Assembly: GCF_007665395.1 (NCBI RefSeq) | Contig: NZ_VDND01000003.1 | Location: 366,722-430,721, forward strand | Source of the DNA: Pseudomonas oryzihabitans | GTDB lineage: Bacteria > Pseudomonadota > Gammaproteobacteria > Pseudomonadales > Pseudomonadaceae | Direction: 5' to 3' | DNA: 64,000 bases | Notes under the pieces: generated by a model | Databases searched by the model: none | Told to the model about the DNA's origin: nothing | The model's input: the letters and a program-made list of their open reading frames with translations, nothing else | Program-made: the position numbers and the translations under genes | Shown here: piece by piece, positions 27,830 through 36,743 of the stretch | Numbering within the stretch: the first letter of the stretch is position 1 | How the letters are laid out: each line of letters opens with the position of its first letter

Positions 27830-29550
27830 TGCGCCTGGAGCCCCGTCCGCTGCCGGCGGTGTTGCCCGACCTGGGTGACCTGCCGCCGCTGCTCACCCGC
27901 CTCTACGCCGCGCGCGGCGTGACCTTGCCGGAAGAGCTCGACAAGGGCCTGGCGCGGCTGGTGCCCTATCACCAGCTCAAGGGCATCGAGGCGGCGGTGG
28001 AATTGCTGGCGCGCGCCCTGGAAGAGCGCCGGCGCATCCTCATCGTCGGCGACTTCGACGCCGATGGCGCCACCGCCAGCGCCGTCGGCGTGCTGGCCCT
28101 GCGCCGGCTGGGTGCGGCCTGGGTCGACTACCTGGTGCCCAATCGCTTCGAATACGGCTATGGCCTGACGCCCGAGATCGTCGCCGTGGCCCTGCAGCGC
28201 GAACCCGAGGTGCTGCTCACCGTCGACAACGGCATCTCCAGCCTGGACGGCGTGGCCGCGGCCAAGGCCGCCGGGCTGCAGGTGGTCATCACCGACCACC
28301 ACCTGCCGGGCGCCGAATTGCCCGCCGCCGACGCCATCGTCAATCCGAACCAGCCGGCCTGCGCCTTCCCCAGCAAGTGCATCGCCGGGGTGGGGGTGAT
28401 CTTCTATGTGATGCTGGCCCTGCGCAGTCGCCTGCGCGAGAGCGGCTGGTTCGCCCGCCAGGGCCTCGCCGAGCCTAATTTGGCCGAGTTGCTCGACCTG
28501 GTCGCCCTGGGCAGCGTCGCCGACGTGGTGCCGCTGGATGCCAACAACCGCATCCTGGTGCACCAGGGGCTGCTGCGCATCCGCGCCGGCCGGGCGCGGC
28601 CGGGACTCAAGGCGCTGCTGGAAGTGGCCGGGCGCCAACCGGGCAAGGTGGCCTCCAGCGATCTCGGTTTCATCCTAGGACCGCGACTCAATGCGGCGGG
28701 CCGGCTGGACGACATGTCCATCGGCATCGAATTGCTGCTCTGCGAAGACCCGCAGCTGGCGCAGGAATACGCCCAGCAGCTGGACGACTTCAACAAGGAT
28801 CGCAAGAGCATCGAGCAGGGCATGCAGCGCGAGGCGCTCAAGCAGCTCAAGGAATTGCCGGAAGACGACCTGCCCTTCGGTCTCTGCCTGTTCGATCCGG
28901 AGTGGCACCAGGGCGTGATCGGCATCCTCGCCTCGCGGCTCAAGGAAAAGTATCACCGCCCGGCGCTGGCCTTCGCCGACGACGGCAGTGGCAGCGGCAT
29001 GCTCAAGGGCTCGGCGCGTTCGGTCGCCGGGTTGCACATCCGCGATGCCCTGGACGCCGTGGCGACCCGTCATCCGGGACTCATCACCAAGTTCGGCGGT
29101 CACGCCATGGCCGCCGGTCTCAGCCTGCCCCAGGCACACTACGAGACCTTCGCCGCCGCCTTCGACGCCGAGGTGCGCCGCCATCTGCAGGCCGACGATC
29201 TCAGCGGTCGGCTGCAGACCGATGGCTGCCTCGCCCCGACCGAATTCCAGCTCGGCCTGGCCCAGGCCCTGCGCCAGGCCGGCCCCTGGGGCCAGCAATT
29301 TCCCGAGCCGCTGTTCCATGGCACCTTCGAGATCCTCTCCCAGCGCCTGCTCAAGGAACGGCATCTCAAGCTGACCCTGCGCAGCGAACAGGGCGGGCCG
29401 GAGCTGGACGGCATCGCCTTCAACATCGATCGCGACACCTGGCCCGATCCCAACATCCGCTGGGCCGAGCTGGCCTATCGGCTGGACGTGAACGAGTTTC
29501 GCGGCAACGAGAGCGTGCAATTGCTGGTGGTGCACCTGGCACCGCGTTAG
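27829..29550 (+). CDS. recJ: Single-stranded-DNA-specific exonuclease RecJ
   Basis: This 573-residue 5'-3' ssDNA exonuclease serves mismatch repair and RecF-pathway recombination. DHH-family metal motifs are GDFDADG (residues 74-80) and DHH (156-158), followed by the DHHA1 motif GGHAMAAGLSL and a C-terminal OB-fold region. Length agrees with the family. It starts at ATG 27829 overlapping the yaeQ stop. Confidence 0.97.
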   Translation: MRLEPRPLPAVLPDLGDLPPLLTRLYAARGVTLPEELDKGLARLVPYHQLKGIEAAVELLARALEERRRILIVGDFDADGATASAVGVLALRRLGAAWVDYLVPNRFEYGYGLTPEIVAVALQREPEVLLTVDNGISSLDGVAAAKAAGLQVVITDHHLPGAELPAADAIVNPNQPACAFPSKCIAGVGVIFYVMLALRSRLRESGWFARQGLAEPNLAELLDLVALGSVADVVPLDANNRILVHQGLLRIRAGRARPGLKALLEVAGRQPGKVASSDLGFILGPRLNAAGRLDDMSIGIELLLCEDPQLAQEYAQQLDDFNKDRKSIEQGMQREALKQLKELPEDDLPFGLCLFDPEWHQGVIGILASRLKEKYHRPALAFADDGSGSGMLKGSARSVAGLHIRDALDAVATRHPGLITKFGGHAMAAGLSLPQAHYETFAAAFDAEVRRHLQADDLSGRLQTDGCLAPTEFQLGLAQALRQAGPWGQQFPEPLFHGTFEILSQRLLKERHLKLTLRSEQGGPELDGIAFNIDRDTWPDPNIRWAELAYRLDVNEFRGNESVQLLVVHLAPR

Positions 29551-29676
29551 ACATCGGCGAGCGGTACCTGGGCGGGTGGCGCTCGGCGGCTTTTCAGCCA
29601 AGTCCCGTCGGATCGGCGATCTATTCTGGTTGGGCGCACTCCAATGCCGTGCATCCCGATTCAGATGAGGTCCGCC

Positions 29677-30780
29677 ATGAGTCTCCTGTTCCAGCCCCTG
29701 ACCCTGCGTCAGCTGACCCTGCCCAACCGGGTGGTGGTCTCCCCGATGTGCCAGTACTCCAGCGAAGACGGCTTCGCCAACGACTGGCACCTGGTCCACC
29801 TCGGCAGTCGCGCCGTGGGCGGCGCCGGCCTGGTGATCTTCGAGGCCACCGCGGTCACGGCCGATGGTCGCATCACGCCCCAGGACCTCGGCCTGTGGAA
29901 GGACGAGCAGATCGAGCCGCTGCGCCGCATCACCCAGTTCATCGAGGGCCAGGGCAGTGTCGCCGGCATCCAGCTGGCCCACGCCGGGCGCAAGGCCAGT
30001 ACCTGGCAGCCCTGGGTCGGCAAGCACGGCAGCGTGCCCATCGCCGAAGGCGGCTGGGTGCCGGTGGCCCCCTCCGCGATCGCCTTCGATCCCCAGCACA
30101 CCCGGCCCACGGCCATGGATAGAGACGACATCGCCAGCGTTCGCCGGGCCTTCGTGGACACCGCCGAGCGCGCCCTGGCGGCGGGTTTCAAGGTGGCGGA
30201 GATCCATGCCGCCCACGGCTATCTGCTGCACCAGTTCCTCTCGCCGCTCTCCAACCGTCGCGACGACGACTACGGCGGCAATTTCGAGAATCGCATTCGC
30301 CTGCTGCTGGAGGTGACCGCCGACGTGCGCGCGGTCTGGCCGGATGAGCTGCCGCTGTTCGTGCGGGTATCCGCGACCGACTGGGTGGAGGATGGCTGGG
30401 ATGTCGACGAGACGGTGGAGCTGGCCCGCCGCTTGAAGACCCTGGGTGTCGACCTGATCGATGTCTCGTCCGGCGGCACCGCGGCCCAGGCCGACATTCC
30501 CACCGGACCCGGTTACCAGACCCAGTTCGCCGAGCGGGTACGCAAGGAAGCCGAGATCCCCAGTGGCGCGGTGGGCATGATCACCGATGCGGCCCAGGCC
30601 GAGCACGTCTTGCGCACCGGCCAGGCCGACCTGGTGCTGCTGGCGCGAGAACTGCTGCGCGATCCCTACTGGCCGCTCAATGCCGCCGAAGCCCTGCGCG
30701 AGAAGGTCTCCTGGCCACCGCAGTACGTGCGCGCCGCGCACCGGGATACGCCGCTGCGCAAGCCCTTCGGCGCCGAATAG
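29677..30780 (+). CDS. Old-yellow-enzyme NADH:flavin oxidoreductase (YqjM-like)
   Basis: This 367-residue FMN enzyme reduces activated C=C bonds. SPMCQYSSEDG (about 22-32) is the YqjM-class signature with a redox-tuning cysteine. HAGRKAS and the active-site H-x-x-H region IHAAHGYLLHQFLSPLSNRRDD are also present. ATG 29677, with TGAGG shortly before it, begins the conserved MSLLFQPLTLR; an upstream ATG at 29644 adds 11 unconserved residues. Similar Pseudomonas enzymes are called xenobiotic reductases; the physiological substrate is unknown. Confidence 0.92.
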   Translation: MSLLFQPLTLRQLTLPNRVVVSPMCQYSSEDGFANDWHLVHLGSRAVGGAGLVIFEATAVTADGRITPQDLGLWKDEQIEPLRRITQFIEGQGSVAGIQLAHAGRKASTWQPWVGKHGSVPIAEGGWVPVAPSAIAFDPQHTRPTAMDRDDIASVRRAFVDTAERALAAGFKVAEIHAAHGYLLHQFLSPLSNRRDDDYGGNFENRIRLLLEVTADVRAVWPDELPLFVRVSATDWVEDGWDVDETVELARRLKTLGVDLIDVSSGGTAAQADIPTGPGYQTQFAERVRKEAEIPSGAVGMITDAAQAEHVLRTGQADLVLLARELLRDPYWPLNAAEALREKVSWPPQYVRAAHRDTPLRKPFGAE

Positions 30781-30786
30781 CCGCCA

Positions 30787-30812
30787 GGGAGCCAGCCGTG
30801 CGGATGGCTCCC
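30787..30812. terminator. Bidirectional hairpin between convergent genes
   Basis: GGGAGCCA (30787-30794) pairs with TGGCTCCC (30805-30812), and further CCG/CGG pairing occurs in the loop. It lies between two convergent stop codons 36 nt apart. Confidence 0.55.
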
Positions 30813-30816
30813 GCGG

Positions 30817-31287
30817 TCAGGGCTTGACCGGTCGCAACGCCGCTTCCAGGGCGTCGCTGTCGTAGTAGTCGCCCAGGTACCAGATGCGGCCGTCGCGGAT
30901 CTTCATGATGCTGGCGCCGCGGATCTTCACCGGTTGCTTGCCGGTGGCGGTAACGCGGTTGCCGGTCAGCTCCCATTCGAAGGCGATGCTGCGCGGGCCG
31001 ATGACCGGCTTGTGCACCATCTTCACCTGGAGGTCGGGCACGGCCTTGAGGGTGACCTTGACGATCTTGTCGCGGGCCTGGTTGCGACTGGTCTCGGTGA
31101 TGGCGGCGCCACTGTCGAAATACTGCACCTTGGGGTCGAGCAGGGCGCTGGCCGCCTCGGCGTCGTGATCGTTCCAGGCATCGAGATAGCGATTGGCGAT
31201 GAGGTGGGCGTCCTCGGCGGCGGCCTGGGTCTGGCCGGCGGTGAGGGCGAGCGAAAGCGCGAACAGCACAGCCAGACGCGAACGCAT
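30817..31287 (-). CDS. Secreted SnoaL/NTF2-like protein
   Basis: This 156-residue protein has a signal peptide ending near residue 23 (GQTQAAA). It is followed by an alpha+beta cone fold of the SnoaL-like polyketide-cyclase/NTF2 superfamily: IANRYLDAWNDHDAEAASALL then IWYLGDYYDSDALEAAL. The family includes ester cyclases but also many non-catalytic binders, and periplasmic location is predicted. It is divergent from the DUF533 gene. Function unknown. Confidence 0.82.
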   Translation of the reverse strand: MRSRLAVLFALSLALTAGQTQAAAEDAHLIANRYLDAWNDHDAEAASALLDPKVQYFDSGAAITETSRNQARDKIVKVTLKAVPDLQVKMVHKPVIGPRSIAFEWELTGNRVTATGKQPVKIRGASIMKIRDGRIWYLGDYYDSDALEAALRPVKP

Positions 31288-31479
31288 GGGGTGTCTCCGG
31301 CAACTGCAGGGGGAAGGCGCAAGAGTAGCGCTGCGGCCGGCCCGCGGTCAGAAATATTTTGTATCTCCTGCGATTCATCGCTCGCGCGACGGCAACATCC
31401 GGTAAGCAGGTACGGGGAGCCAGACGACCTGGCGGGCGGTCTCAACAGGTTGAATCCAAATCCCCTGTGGAGGTTGCCC

Positions 31480-32184
31480 ATGAACACCCGCGGTCTGCTC
31501 GATCAATTGCTCAAGGCCGGCCAGCAAGCCCTGGCCAACAAGACCGGCCAGTCGACCCCGCGACCAGGCGCTGGCGCCGCTCCCGCTGGCAAGGACGGTC
31601 TCGGCAGTCTGCTGTCGGGCCTGGGTAACAGCGGCCTGGCCGCTGGTGCCCTGACCGCGCTGCTCGGCAGCAAGCGTGGCCGTAGCCTGGGCGGCAAGGC
31701 CGTCAGTTATGGTGGTCTGGCGGCGCTGGGCATGGTGGCCTACAAGGCCTATCAGTCCTGGCAGGCCAACCAGGCCCAGGGCGCCCAGCCAGCAGCAGAG
31801 CCGCGGACGGTGGACCGGGTGCCCGAGCATGAGGCCGAGACCCATGGCCGTGCGGTGCTCATCGCCCTGATCGCCGCGGCCAAGGCCGATGGCCACGTGG
31901 ATGCCCAGGAGCGCCAGGCCATCGAGGCGGAGATGGCCAAGGTGGACAACGATCCCGAACTGCGCGGCTGGCTGCAGCGTGAACTGGAACAGCCGCTGGA
32001 TCCGGCCAAGGTGGCGGCTGCCGCGGAAACACCGGAGATGGCGGCCGAGATGTACCTGGCCAGCCTGCTGCTGATCGACGACCAGCAATACATGGAGAAG
32101 GCCTACCTGGACGAGCTGGCGCGCCAGCTGCGCCTGGAGCCCGGCTTGCGCGCCGAACTGGAGCGCGAGGCCGCGGCGGTCTGA
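31480..32184 (+). CDS. DUF533/TerB-like protein (YebE family)
   Basis: This 234-residue protein resembles E. coli YebE. A low-complexity N-terminus (MNTRGLLDQLLKAGQQAL) leads to a glycine-rich membrane segment (GGLAALGMVAYKAYQSW). The C-terminal half is an acidic all-helical TerB-like domain, beginning RAVLIALIAAAKADGHVDAQER (conserved DGHxDxxE pattern). YebE is a cell-envelope-stress-responsive inner-membrane protein in enterobacteria, and a similar role is only inferred. TGGAGG precedes the ATG. Confidence 0.88.
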   Translation: MNTRGLLDQLLKAGQQALANKTGQSTPRPGAGAAPAGKDGLGSLLSGLGNSGLAAGALTALLGSKRGRSLGGKAVSYGGLAALGMVAYKAYQSWQANQAQGAQPAAEPRTVDRVPEHEAETHGRAVLIALIAAAKADGHVDAQERQAIEAEMAKVDNDPELRGWLQRELEQPLDPAKVAAAAETPEMAAEMYLASLLLIDDQQYMEKAYLDELARQLRLEPGLRAELEREAAAV

Positions 32185-32187
32185 CGG

Positions 32188-33105
32188 CTATCCGGTCAGC
32201 GGTTCTTCACGCGGGGTTTCTTCACCCAGGAGCAAGGGCCGCTCCGCCGCGCAGAGTTGCAGCAGGAAGTCCCAGACCACGCGTAGGCGGGCGGAGCGAT
32301 GCAGCTCCCGGTGGGTCGAGATCCAGTATTCCCGGGTGAAGGACCTTGCCGGCAGCACGCATTCCAGCGGGCTGCCGGCGTCCACCAGGTAGCAGGGCAG
32401 CACCGCCAGGCCAAGTCCGGCACAGGCCGCCTCCCGCTGGGCGATGACGCTGGTGCTGCGAAAGACTAGGCGAGGCTCCGGGCAGAGGCCCTGGATGAAT
32501 TGCAGCTCGCGGCAGAACAGCAGGTCGTCGACGTAGCCGATGAAGGTTTGCGCGCCGAGATCGGCCCCGGCATCCAAGGGCGGAGCCCGATCCAGGTAGG
32601 CGCGACTGGCATAGAACCGCAGCCGATAGGGCGTCAGCCGCCGGCCGATCAGGCCCTCGGCGGTGGGGCGCTCCAGGGTGATGGCGATGTCCGCCTCGCG
32701 GTTGCTGACGCTGACGAAGCGTGGCACCGAGACCAGTTCCACTTCCAGGCCTGGATAATCTTGCAATAGCCCACCCAGGCGTCGGGCCAGGAAACCGGTA
32801 CCCAGTCCCTCGGTCACCCCGACCCGCACCTGGCCCAGGGGATTGAGTCTCTGGGTCACGGCCTCCTGGGCCAGCAAGGCGGCGTCTTCCATCGCCTGGG
32901 CATGGGCGAGCAGCGCCTGGCCGGCCGGGGTGAGCTGGTAACCGCTGGCCTGCTGCACCAGCAACTGGCTGCCCAAGTCGCGTTCCAGGGCCTCCAGGTG
33001 GCGGGCGACGGTGGCGTGGCTGACGCCCAGGCTGCGGGCGGCGGTCAGCAACCGGCCATGGCGCTGCACCTCCAGGAAAACGCGCAGATCGTTCCAGTCG
33101 AACAT
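32188..33105 (-). CDS. LysR family transcriptional regulator
   Basis: This 305-residue regulator has an N-terminal winged helix (residues 4-62, LRVFLEVQRHGRLLTAARSLGVSHATVARHLEALE) and a periplasmic-binding-like effector domain. It is divergent from the GMC oxidoreductase and MFS genes, which it probably controls. A perfect 9-bp dyad at 33149-33170 lies 43 nt upstream of its start and is the likely operator. Effector unknown. Confidence 0.92.
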   Translation of the reverse strand: MFDWNDLRVFLEVQRHGRLLTAARSLGVSHATVARHLEALERDLGSQLLVQQASGYQLTPAGQALLAHAQAMEDAALLAQEAVTQRLNPLGQVRVGVTEGLGTGFLARRLGGLLQDYPGLEVELVSVPRFVSVSNREADIAITLERPTAEGLIGRRLTPYRLRFYASRAYLDRAPPLDAGADLGAQTFIGYVDDLLFCRELQFIQGLCPEPRLVFRSTSVIAQREAACAGLGLAVLPCYLVDAGSPLECVLPARSFTREYWISTHRELHRSARLRVVWDFLLQLCAAERPLLLGEETPREEPLTG

Positions 33106-33148
33106 GCCGCCGCCTCTCTTGTTCTGGTCTAGCCGGCCGCTTCCAGGA

Positions 33149-33170
33149 GGCTGTGCAGAAATGCACAGCC
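33149..33170. promoter_or_regulatory. Palindromic operator candidate between LysR and GMC genes
   Basis: GGCTGTGCA and TGCACAGCC are separated by GAAA: a perfect 9-bp dyad in the 145-bp divergent intergenic region. LysR regulators usually bind a dyad in such a position. A hairpin in the GMC leader RNA is the alternative. Confidence 0.6.
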
Positions 33171-33250
33171 ATTGCCCGTTTTCGGCGACTGTCGTTCGCG
33201 GATGACGCCACTAGGATAGGGGCCACAACAACAAAACACGAGGGAACGTC

Positions 33251-34924
33251 ATGCCCCGTCCTGCTGTGGACTATGACTTCATCATCGTCGGCGCCGGTCC
33301 GGCCGGTTGCCTGCTGGCCAATCGACTCTCCGCCGATCCGGCCCACCGCGTGCTCTTGCTGGAGGCCGGCGGGCGCGACAACCATCCCTGGATCCATATC
33401 CCGGTCGGCTATCTGTTCTGCATCGGCAATCCGCGCACCGACTGGTGCTTCAAGACCGAGATGGAAGCGGGCCTGGGTGGCCGCGCGCTGAACTATCCAC
33501 GCGGCCGGGTGCTGGGTGGCTGCTCCTCCATCAACGGCATGATCTACATGCGCGGTCAGGCCCGTGACTACGACGGCTGGGCCGCCGCCGGCAATCCCGG
33601 CTGGGCCTGGCGGGACGTGCTGCCGCTGTTCAAGCGCATGGAGGATCACTGCGACGGCGCCTCGGCCTTCCATGGCGCCGGCGGCGAATGGCGGGTGGAG
33701 CGCCAGCGCCTGCACTGGACGCTGCTCGACGCCTTTCGCGCCGCCGCCGGGGAAACCGGCATAGACCCGGTAGAGGACTTCAATATGGGTGACAACGAAG
33801 GCTGTGGCTACTTCCAGGTCAACCAGCGCAATGGGGTGCGCTGGAATGCGGCCAAGGCCTTTCTCCGGCCGATCCGCCAGCGTGCCAATCTGGAGGTGCT
33901 GACCGGTGTCCAGGTGGAGCGGGTACTGCTGGAAGAGGGCAGGGCGCGGGCGGTGCTGGCGCGCCTACCGGGCCGGGCCGAAGCGCAGCGCCTGGTGGCG
34001 CGGCGGGAAATCGTGCTCTGCGCCGGCGCCATCGGCTCGCCGACGCTGCTGCAGCGTTCCGGCATAGGACCGCGGGCACTGCTCGACGGCCTGGGCATCG
34101 GCATCCAGCATCGCTTGGAAGGGGTAGGCAGCAACCTGCAGGACCACCTGCAACTGCGCCTGATCTATCGCGTCCATGGCGTGCCGACCCTCAATGCCCT
34201 GGCCGGCAGCCTCTGGGGCAAGCTGGGCATGGGCCTGGAATACCTCTGGAAGCGCAGTGGTCCCCTGGCCATGGCGCCGAGCCAGCTGGGCGCCTTCGCT
34301 CGCTCGGATCCCGGGCAGCCCTCGGCCAATCTGCAGTATCACGTGCAGCCGCTGTCGCTGGAGCGCTTCGGCGAGCCGCTGCACGGCTTTCCCGCCTTCA
34401 CCGCCTCGGTGTGCAACCTGCGGCCGGCCAGTCGCGGCCAGGTAGCCATCCGCAGCGCCGACCCGCTGGCCGCGCCACTGATCCAGCCGCGCTACCTGAG
34501 CGCACCGGAGGATCTCAGGGTGGCCGCCGATGCCATCCGCCTGACCCGGCGCATCGTCGCCGCGCCGGCCCTGGCCGCCTACCAGCCCGAGGAATACCTG
34601 CCGGGACCGGCCTACCAGAGCGAAGAGGAGTTGCAGCAGGCCGCCGGCGCCATAGGCACCACCATCTTCCATCCCTCCGGTACCTGCCGCATGGGGCAGG
34701 GCGCGGAGGCCGTGGTGGACGCCCGCCTGCGGGTGCATGGCATTCCCGGGTTGCGGGTGGCCGATGCCTCCATCATGCCGACCCTGGTGTCCGGCAACAG
34801 CTGTTCGCCGACGCTGATGATCGCCGAACAGGCCGCGCGCTTCATGCTGGCCGAGGCGCAGGAGCAGGGGGTCGTCGAGTTGCCCGCAGCGGTCGGCCGA
34901 CCGGACCGGGTCTCGGCCGCCTAG
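33251..34924 (+). CDS. GMC family FAD-dependent alcohol oxidoreductase
   Basis: This 557-residue flavoprotein is of the glucose-methanol-choline family (choline dehydrogenase/AlkJ-like). The FAD dinucleotide motif GAGPAG is at residues 14-19. The GMC-1 signature RVLGGCSSINGMIYMRG is near 87-103, and the catalytic region FHPSGTCRMG precedes VSGNSCSPTLMIAEQAARFML. It starts 80 nt after the dyad operator. An MFS transporter follows 96 nt later, so uptake and oxidation of an alcohol or polyol is plausible (inference). Confidence 0.92.
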   Translation: MPRPAVDYDFIIVGAGPAGCLLANRLSADPAHRVLLLEAGGRDNHPWIHIPVGYLFCIGNPRTDWCFKTEMEAGLGGRALNYPRGRVLGGCSSINGMIYMRGQARDYDGWAAAGNPGWAWRDVLPLFKRMEDHCDGASAFHGAGGEWRVERQRLHWTLLDAFRAAAGETGIDPVEDFNMGDNEGCGYFQVNQRNGVRWNAAKAFLRPIRQRANLEVLTGVQVERVLLEEGRARAVLARLPGRAEAQRLVARREIVLCAGAIGSPTLLQRSGIGPRALLDGLGIGIQHRLEGVGSNLQDHLQLRLIYRVHGVPTLNALAGSLWGKLGMGLEYLWKRSGPLAMAPSQLGAFARSDPGQPSANLQYHVQPLSLERFGEPLHGFPAFTASVCNLRPASRGQVAIRSADPLAAPLIQPRYLSAPEDLRVAADAIRLTRRIVAAPALAAYQPEEYLPGPAYQSEEELQQAAGAIGTTIFHPSGTCRMGQGAEAVVDARLRVHGIPGLRVADASIMPTLVSGNSCSPTLMIAEQAARFMLAEAQEQGVVELPAAVGRPDRVSAA

Positions 34925-35020
34925 CTATACCGACGGCGGACCGCCCGCCGTTTCCACCGTAGTAGCAGTCGCCCATAACAACAATTGGCGCCCGGTGATC
35001 CCGGGCCAGGAGAACGTGCG

Positions 35021-36643
35021 ATGTCAGACTATGCCCAACCCCGGGTGCAACCCAGCGTGGCCACCCGCCGCCGCGAAGAGCGCAAGGTGATCTTCGCCTC
35101 GTCCCTGGGGACCGTCTTCGAGTGGTATGACTTCTTTCTCTACGGCGCCCTGGCGGCGGTGATCAGCAAGCAGTTCTTCGCGGGGGTCAACGACACCACC
35201 GCCTTCATCTTCGCCCTGCTGGCCTTCGCCGCCGGCTTCGTGGTGCGGCCCTTCGGCGCCCTGGTATTCGGCCGGCTGGGCGACATGGTCGGGCGCAAGT
35301 ATACCTTCCTCGCCACCATCATCCTCATGGGCATCGCCACCTTCGGCGTCGGGCTGCTGCCCACCTACGCCAGCATCGGCGTGGCCGCGCCCATCATCCT
35401 GGTGGTGCTGCGCCTGCTGCAGGGGCTGGCCCTGGGCGGTGAATACGGCGGCGCCGCCACCTACATCGCCGAGCATGCACCGCCCGGCAAGCGCGGCGCC
35501 CACACCAGCTGGTTGCAATCCACCGCGACCCTGGGCCTGTTGCTGTCGCTGGTGGTGATCCTGGTCTGCCGCCATCTGACCGGTGACCAGTTCGAGGTCT
35601 GGGGCTGGCGCCTGCCGTTCCTGCTGTCGATCTTCCTCCTGGCCATCTCCACCTGGATCCGCATGTCGATGCATGAATCGCCGGCCTTCCTGCGCATGAA
35701 GGCCGAGGGCAAGCAGAGCAAGGCGCCGATCCGCGATTCCTTCACGAACTGGAGCAACCTCAAGGTGGTGCTGATCGCCCTGTTCAGCATCAATGGCGGC
35801 CAGGCGGTGACCTTTTACCTCGCGCAGTTCTATGTGATGTTTTTCCTCACCCAGACCCTCAAGCTGGATCCGCTGCTGGCCAACAACCTGCTGATCGTCA
35901 GCGTCATCCTCGGCGCGCCCTTCTTCGTCATCGCCGGCTGGCTGTCGGACAAGGTTGGCCGCAAGCCGATCCTGATGCTCGGCCTGCTGCTGGCCACGCT
36001 GCTCTACTTCCCGCTGTTCAAGGCCTTGACCCACTACGCCAATCCGCAGATCTACCAGGCCAGCCAACAGGCGCCCATCGTGGTGACCGCCGATCCGGCC
36101 ACCTGCACCTTCCAGTTCGATCCGGTGGGCAAGGCGCGTTTCGACAGCCCCTGCGACCGGGTCAAGACGCTGCTGGCCAAGAGCGGGCTACCCTATCGCA
36201 GCGTGGCCGCGGCGCCCGGCGATGCGGTGCAGGTCAGCGTCGGTGACCGGCTCATCGTCGGCTACGACGAACCGGCCCTGCGCGCCGCGGTGCAGGCCTC
36301 CGGCTATCCGGCCAAGGCCGACGCCGCCCAGGTCAACAAGCCGATGGTGGTGGCGGTGATCTTCGCCCTGATCCTCATCGCCACCCTCTGCTACGGCCCC
36401 CTGGCGGCGCTGATGGTGGAGCTGTTCCCCACCCGCATCCGCTACACCTCCATGTCGTTGCCCTACCACATCGGCAACGGCTGGTTCGGCGGCTTCCTGC
36501 CCACGGTGTCCTTCGCCCTGGTGGTCTATACCGGCGACATCTTCTATGGGCTCTGGTATCCGGTGCTGGTGACCGGCATCAGCCTGGTGGTGGGGCTGCT
36601 GTGCCTGCCGGAAACCCGCCACCGCGACCTCGACGCCGATTGA
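35021..36643 (+). CDS. MHS-family MFS transporter with ~100-residue inserted loop
   Basis: This 540-residue transporter starts with the MHS signature SSLGTVFEWYDFFLYGALAAV and the FGRLGDMVGRKYTF loop. It is longer than ordinary MHS members because residues about 337-437 form a hydrophilic insert, with two cysteines and VSVGDRLIVGYDE, between membrane segments of the C-terminal half. AGGAG precedes ATG 35021; the open frame from 34985 is not needed. It follows the GMC oxidoreductase gene and may import its substrate. Confidence 0.9.
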   Translation: MSDYAQPRVQPSVATRRREERKVIFASSLGTVFEWYDFFLYGALAAVISKQFFAGVNDTTAFIFALLAFAAGFVVRPFGALVFGRLGDMVGRKYTFLATIILMGIATFGVGLLPTYASIGVAAPIILVVLRLLQGLALGGEYGGAATYIAEHAPPGKRGAHTSWLQSTATLGLLLSLVVILVCRHLTGDQFEVWGWRLPFLLSIFLLAISTWIRMSMHESPAFLRMKAEGKQSKAPIRDSFTNWSNLKVVLIALFSINGGQAVTFYLAQFYVMFFLTQTLKLDPLLANNLLIVSVILGAPFFVIAGWLSDKVGRKPILMLGLLLATLLYFPLFKALTHYANPQIYQASQQAPIVVTADPATCTFQFDPVGKARFDSPCDRVKTLLAKSGLPYRSVAAAPGDAVQVSVGDRLIVGYDEPALRAAVQASGYPAKADAAQVNKPMVVAVIFALILIATLCYGPLAALMVELFPTRIRYTSMSLPYHIGNGWFGGFLPTVSFALVVYTGDIFYGLWYPVLVTGISLVVGLLCLPETRHRDLDAD

Positions 36644-36698
36644 GGCCCCACGGGCGGCGAATCCCTGTCGCACTCTGAGTTTCGCCGCCGATTGGGTT

Positions 36699-36704
36699 AT
36701 ACTC
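36699..36704 (+). promoter_or_regulatory. Candidate prfB -10 element
   Basis: TATACT lies 39 nt before the prfB ATG. The upstream -35 (CTGAGT around 36676-36681) is weak. Confidence 0.45.
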
Positions 36705-36743
36705 GCGAGCTTTTCCACAGCTTTTCTCGCGAGTGTTTCCCCC

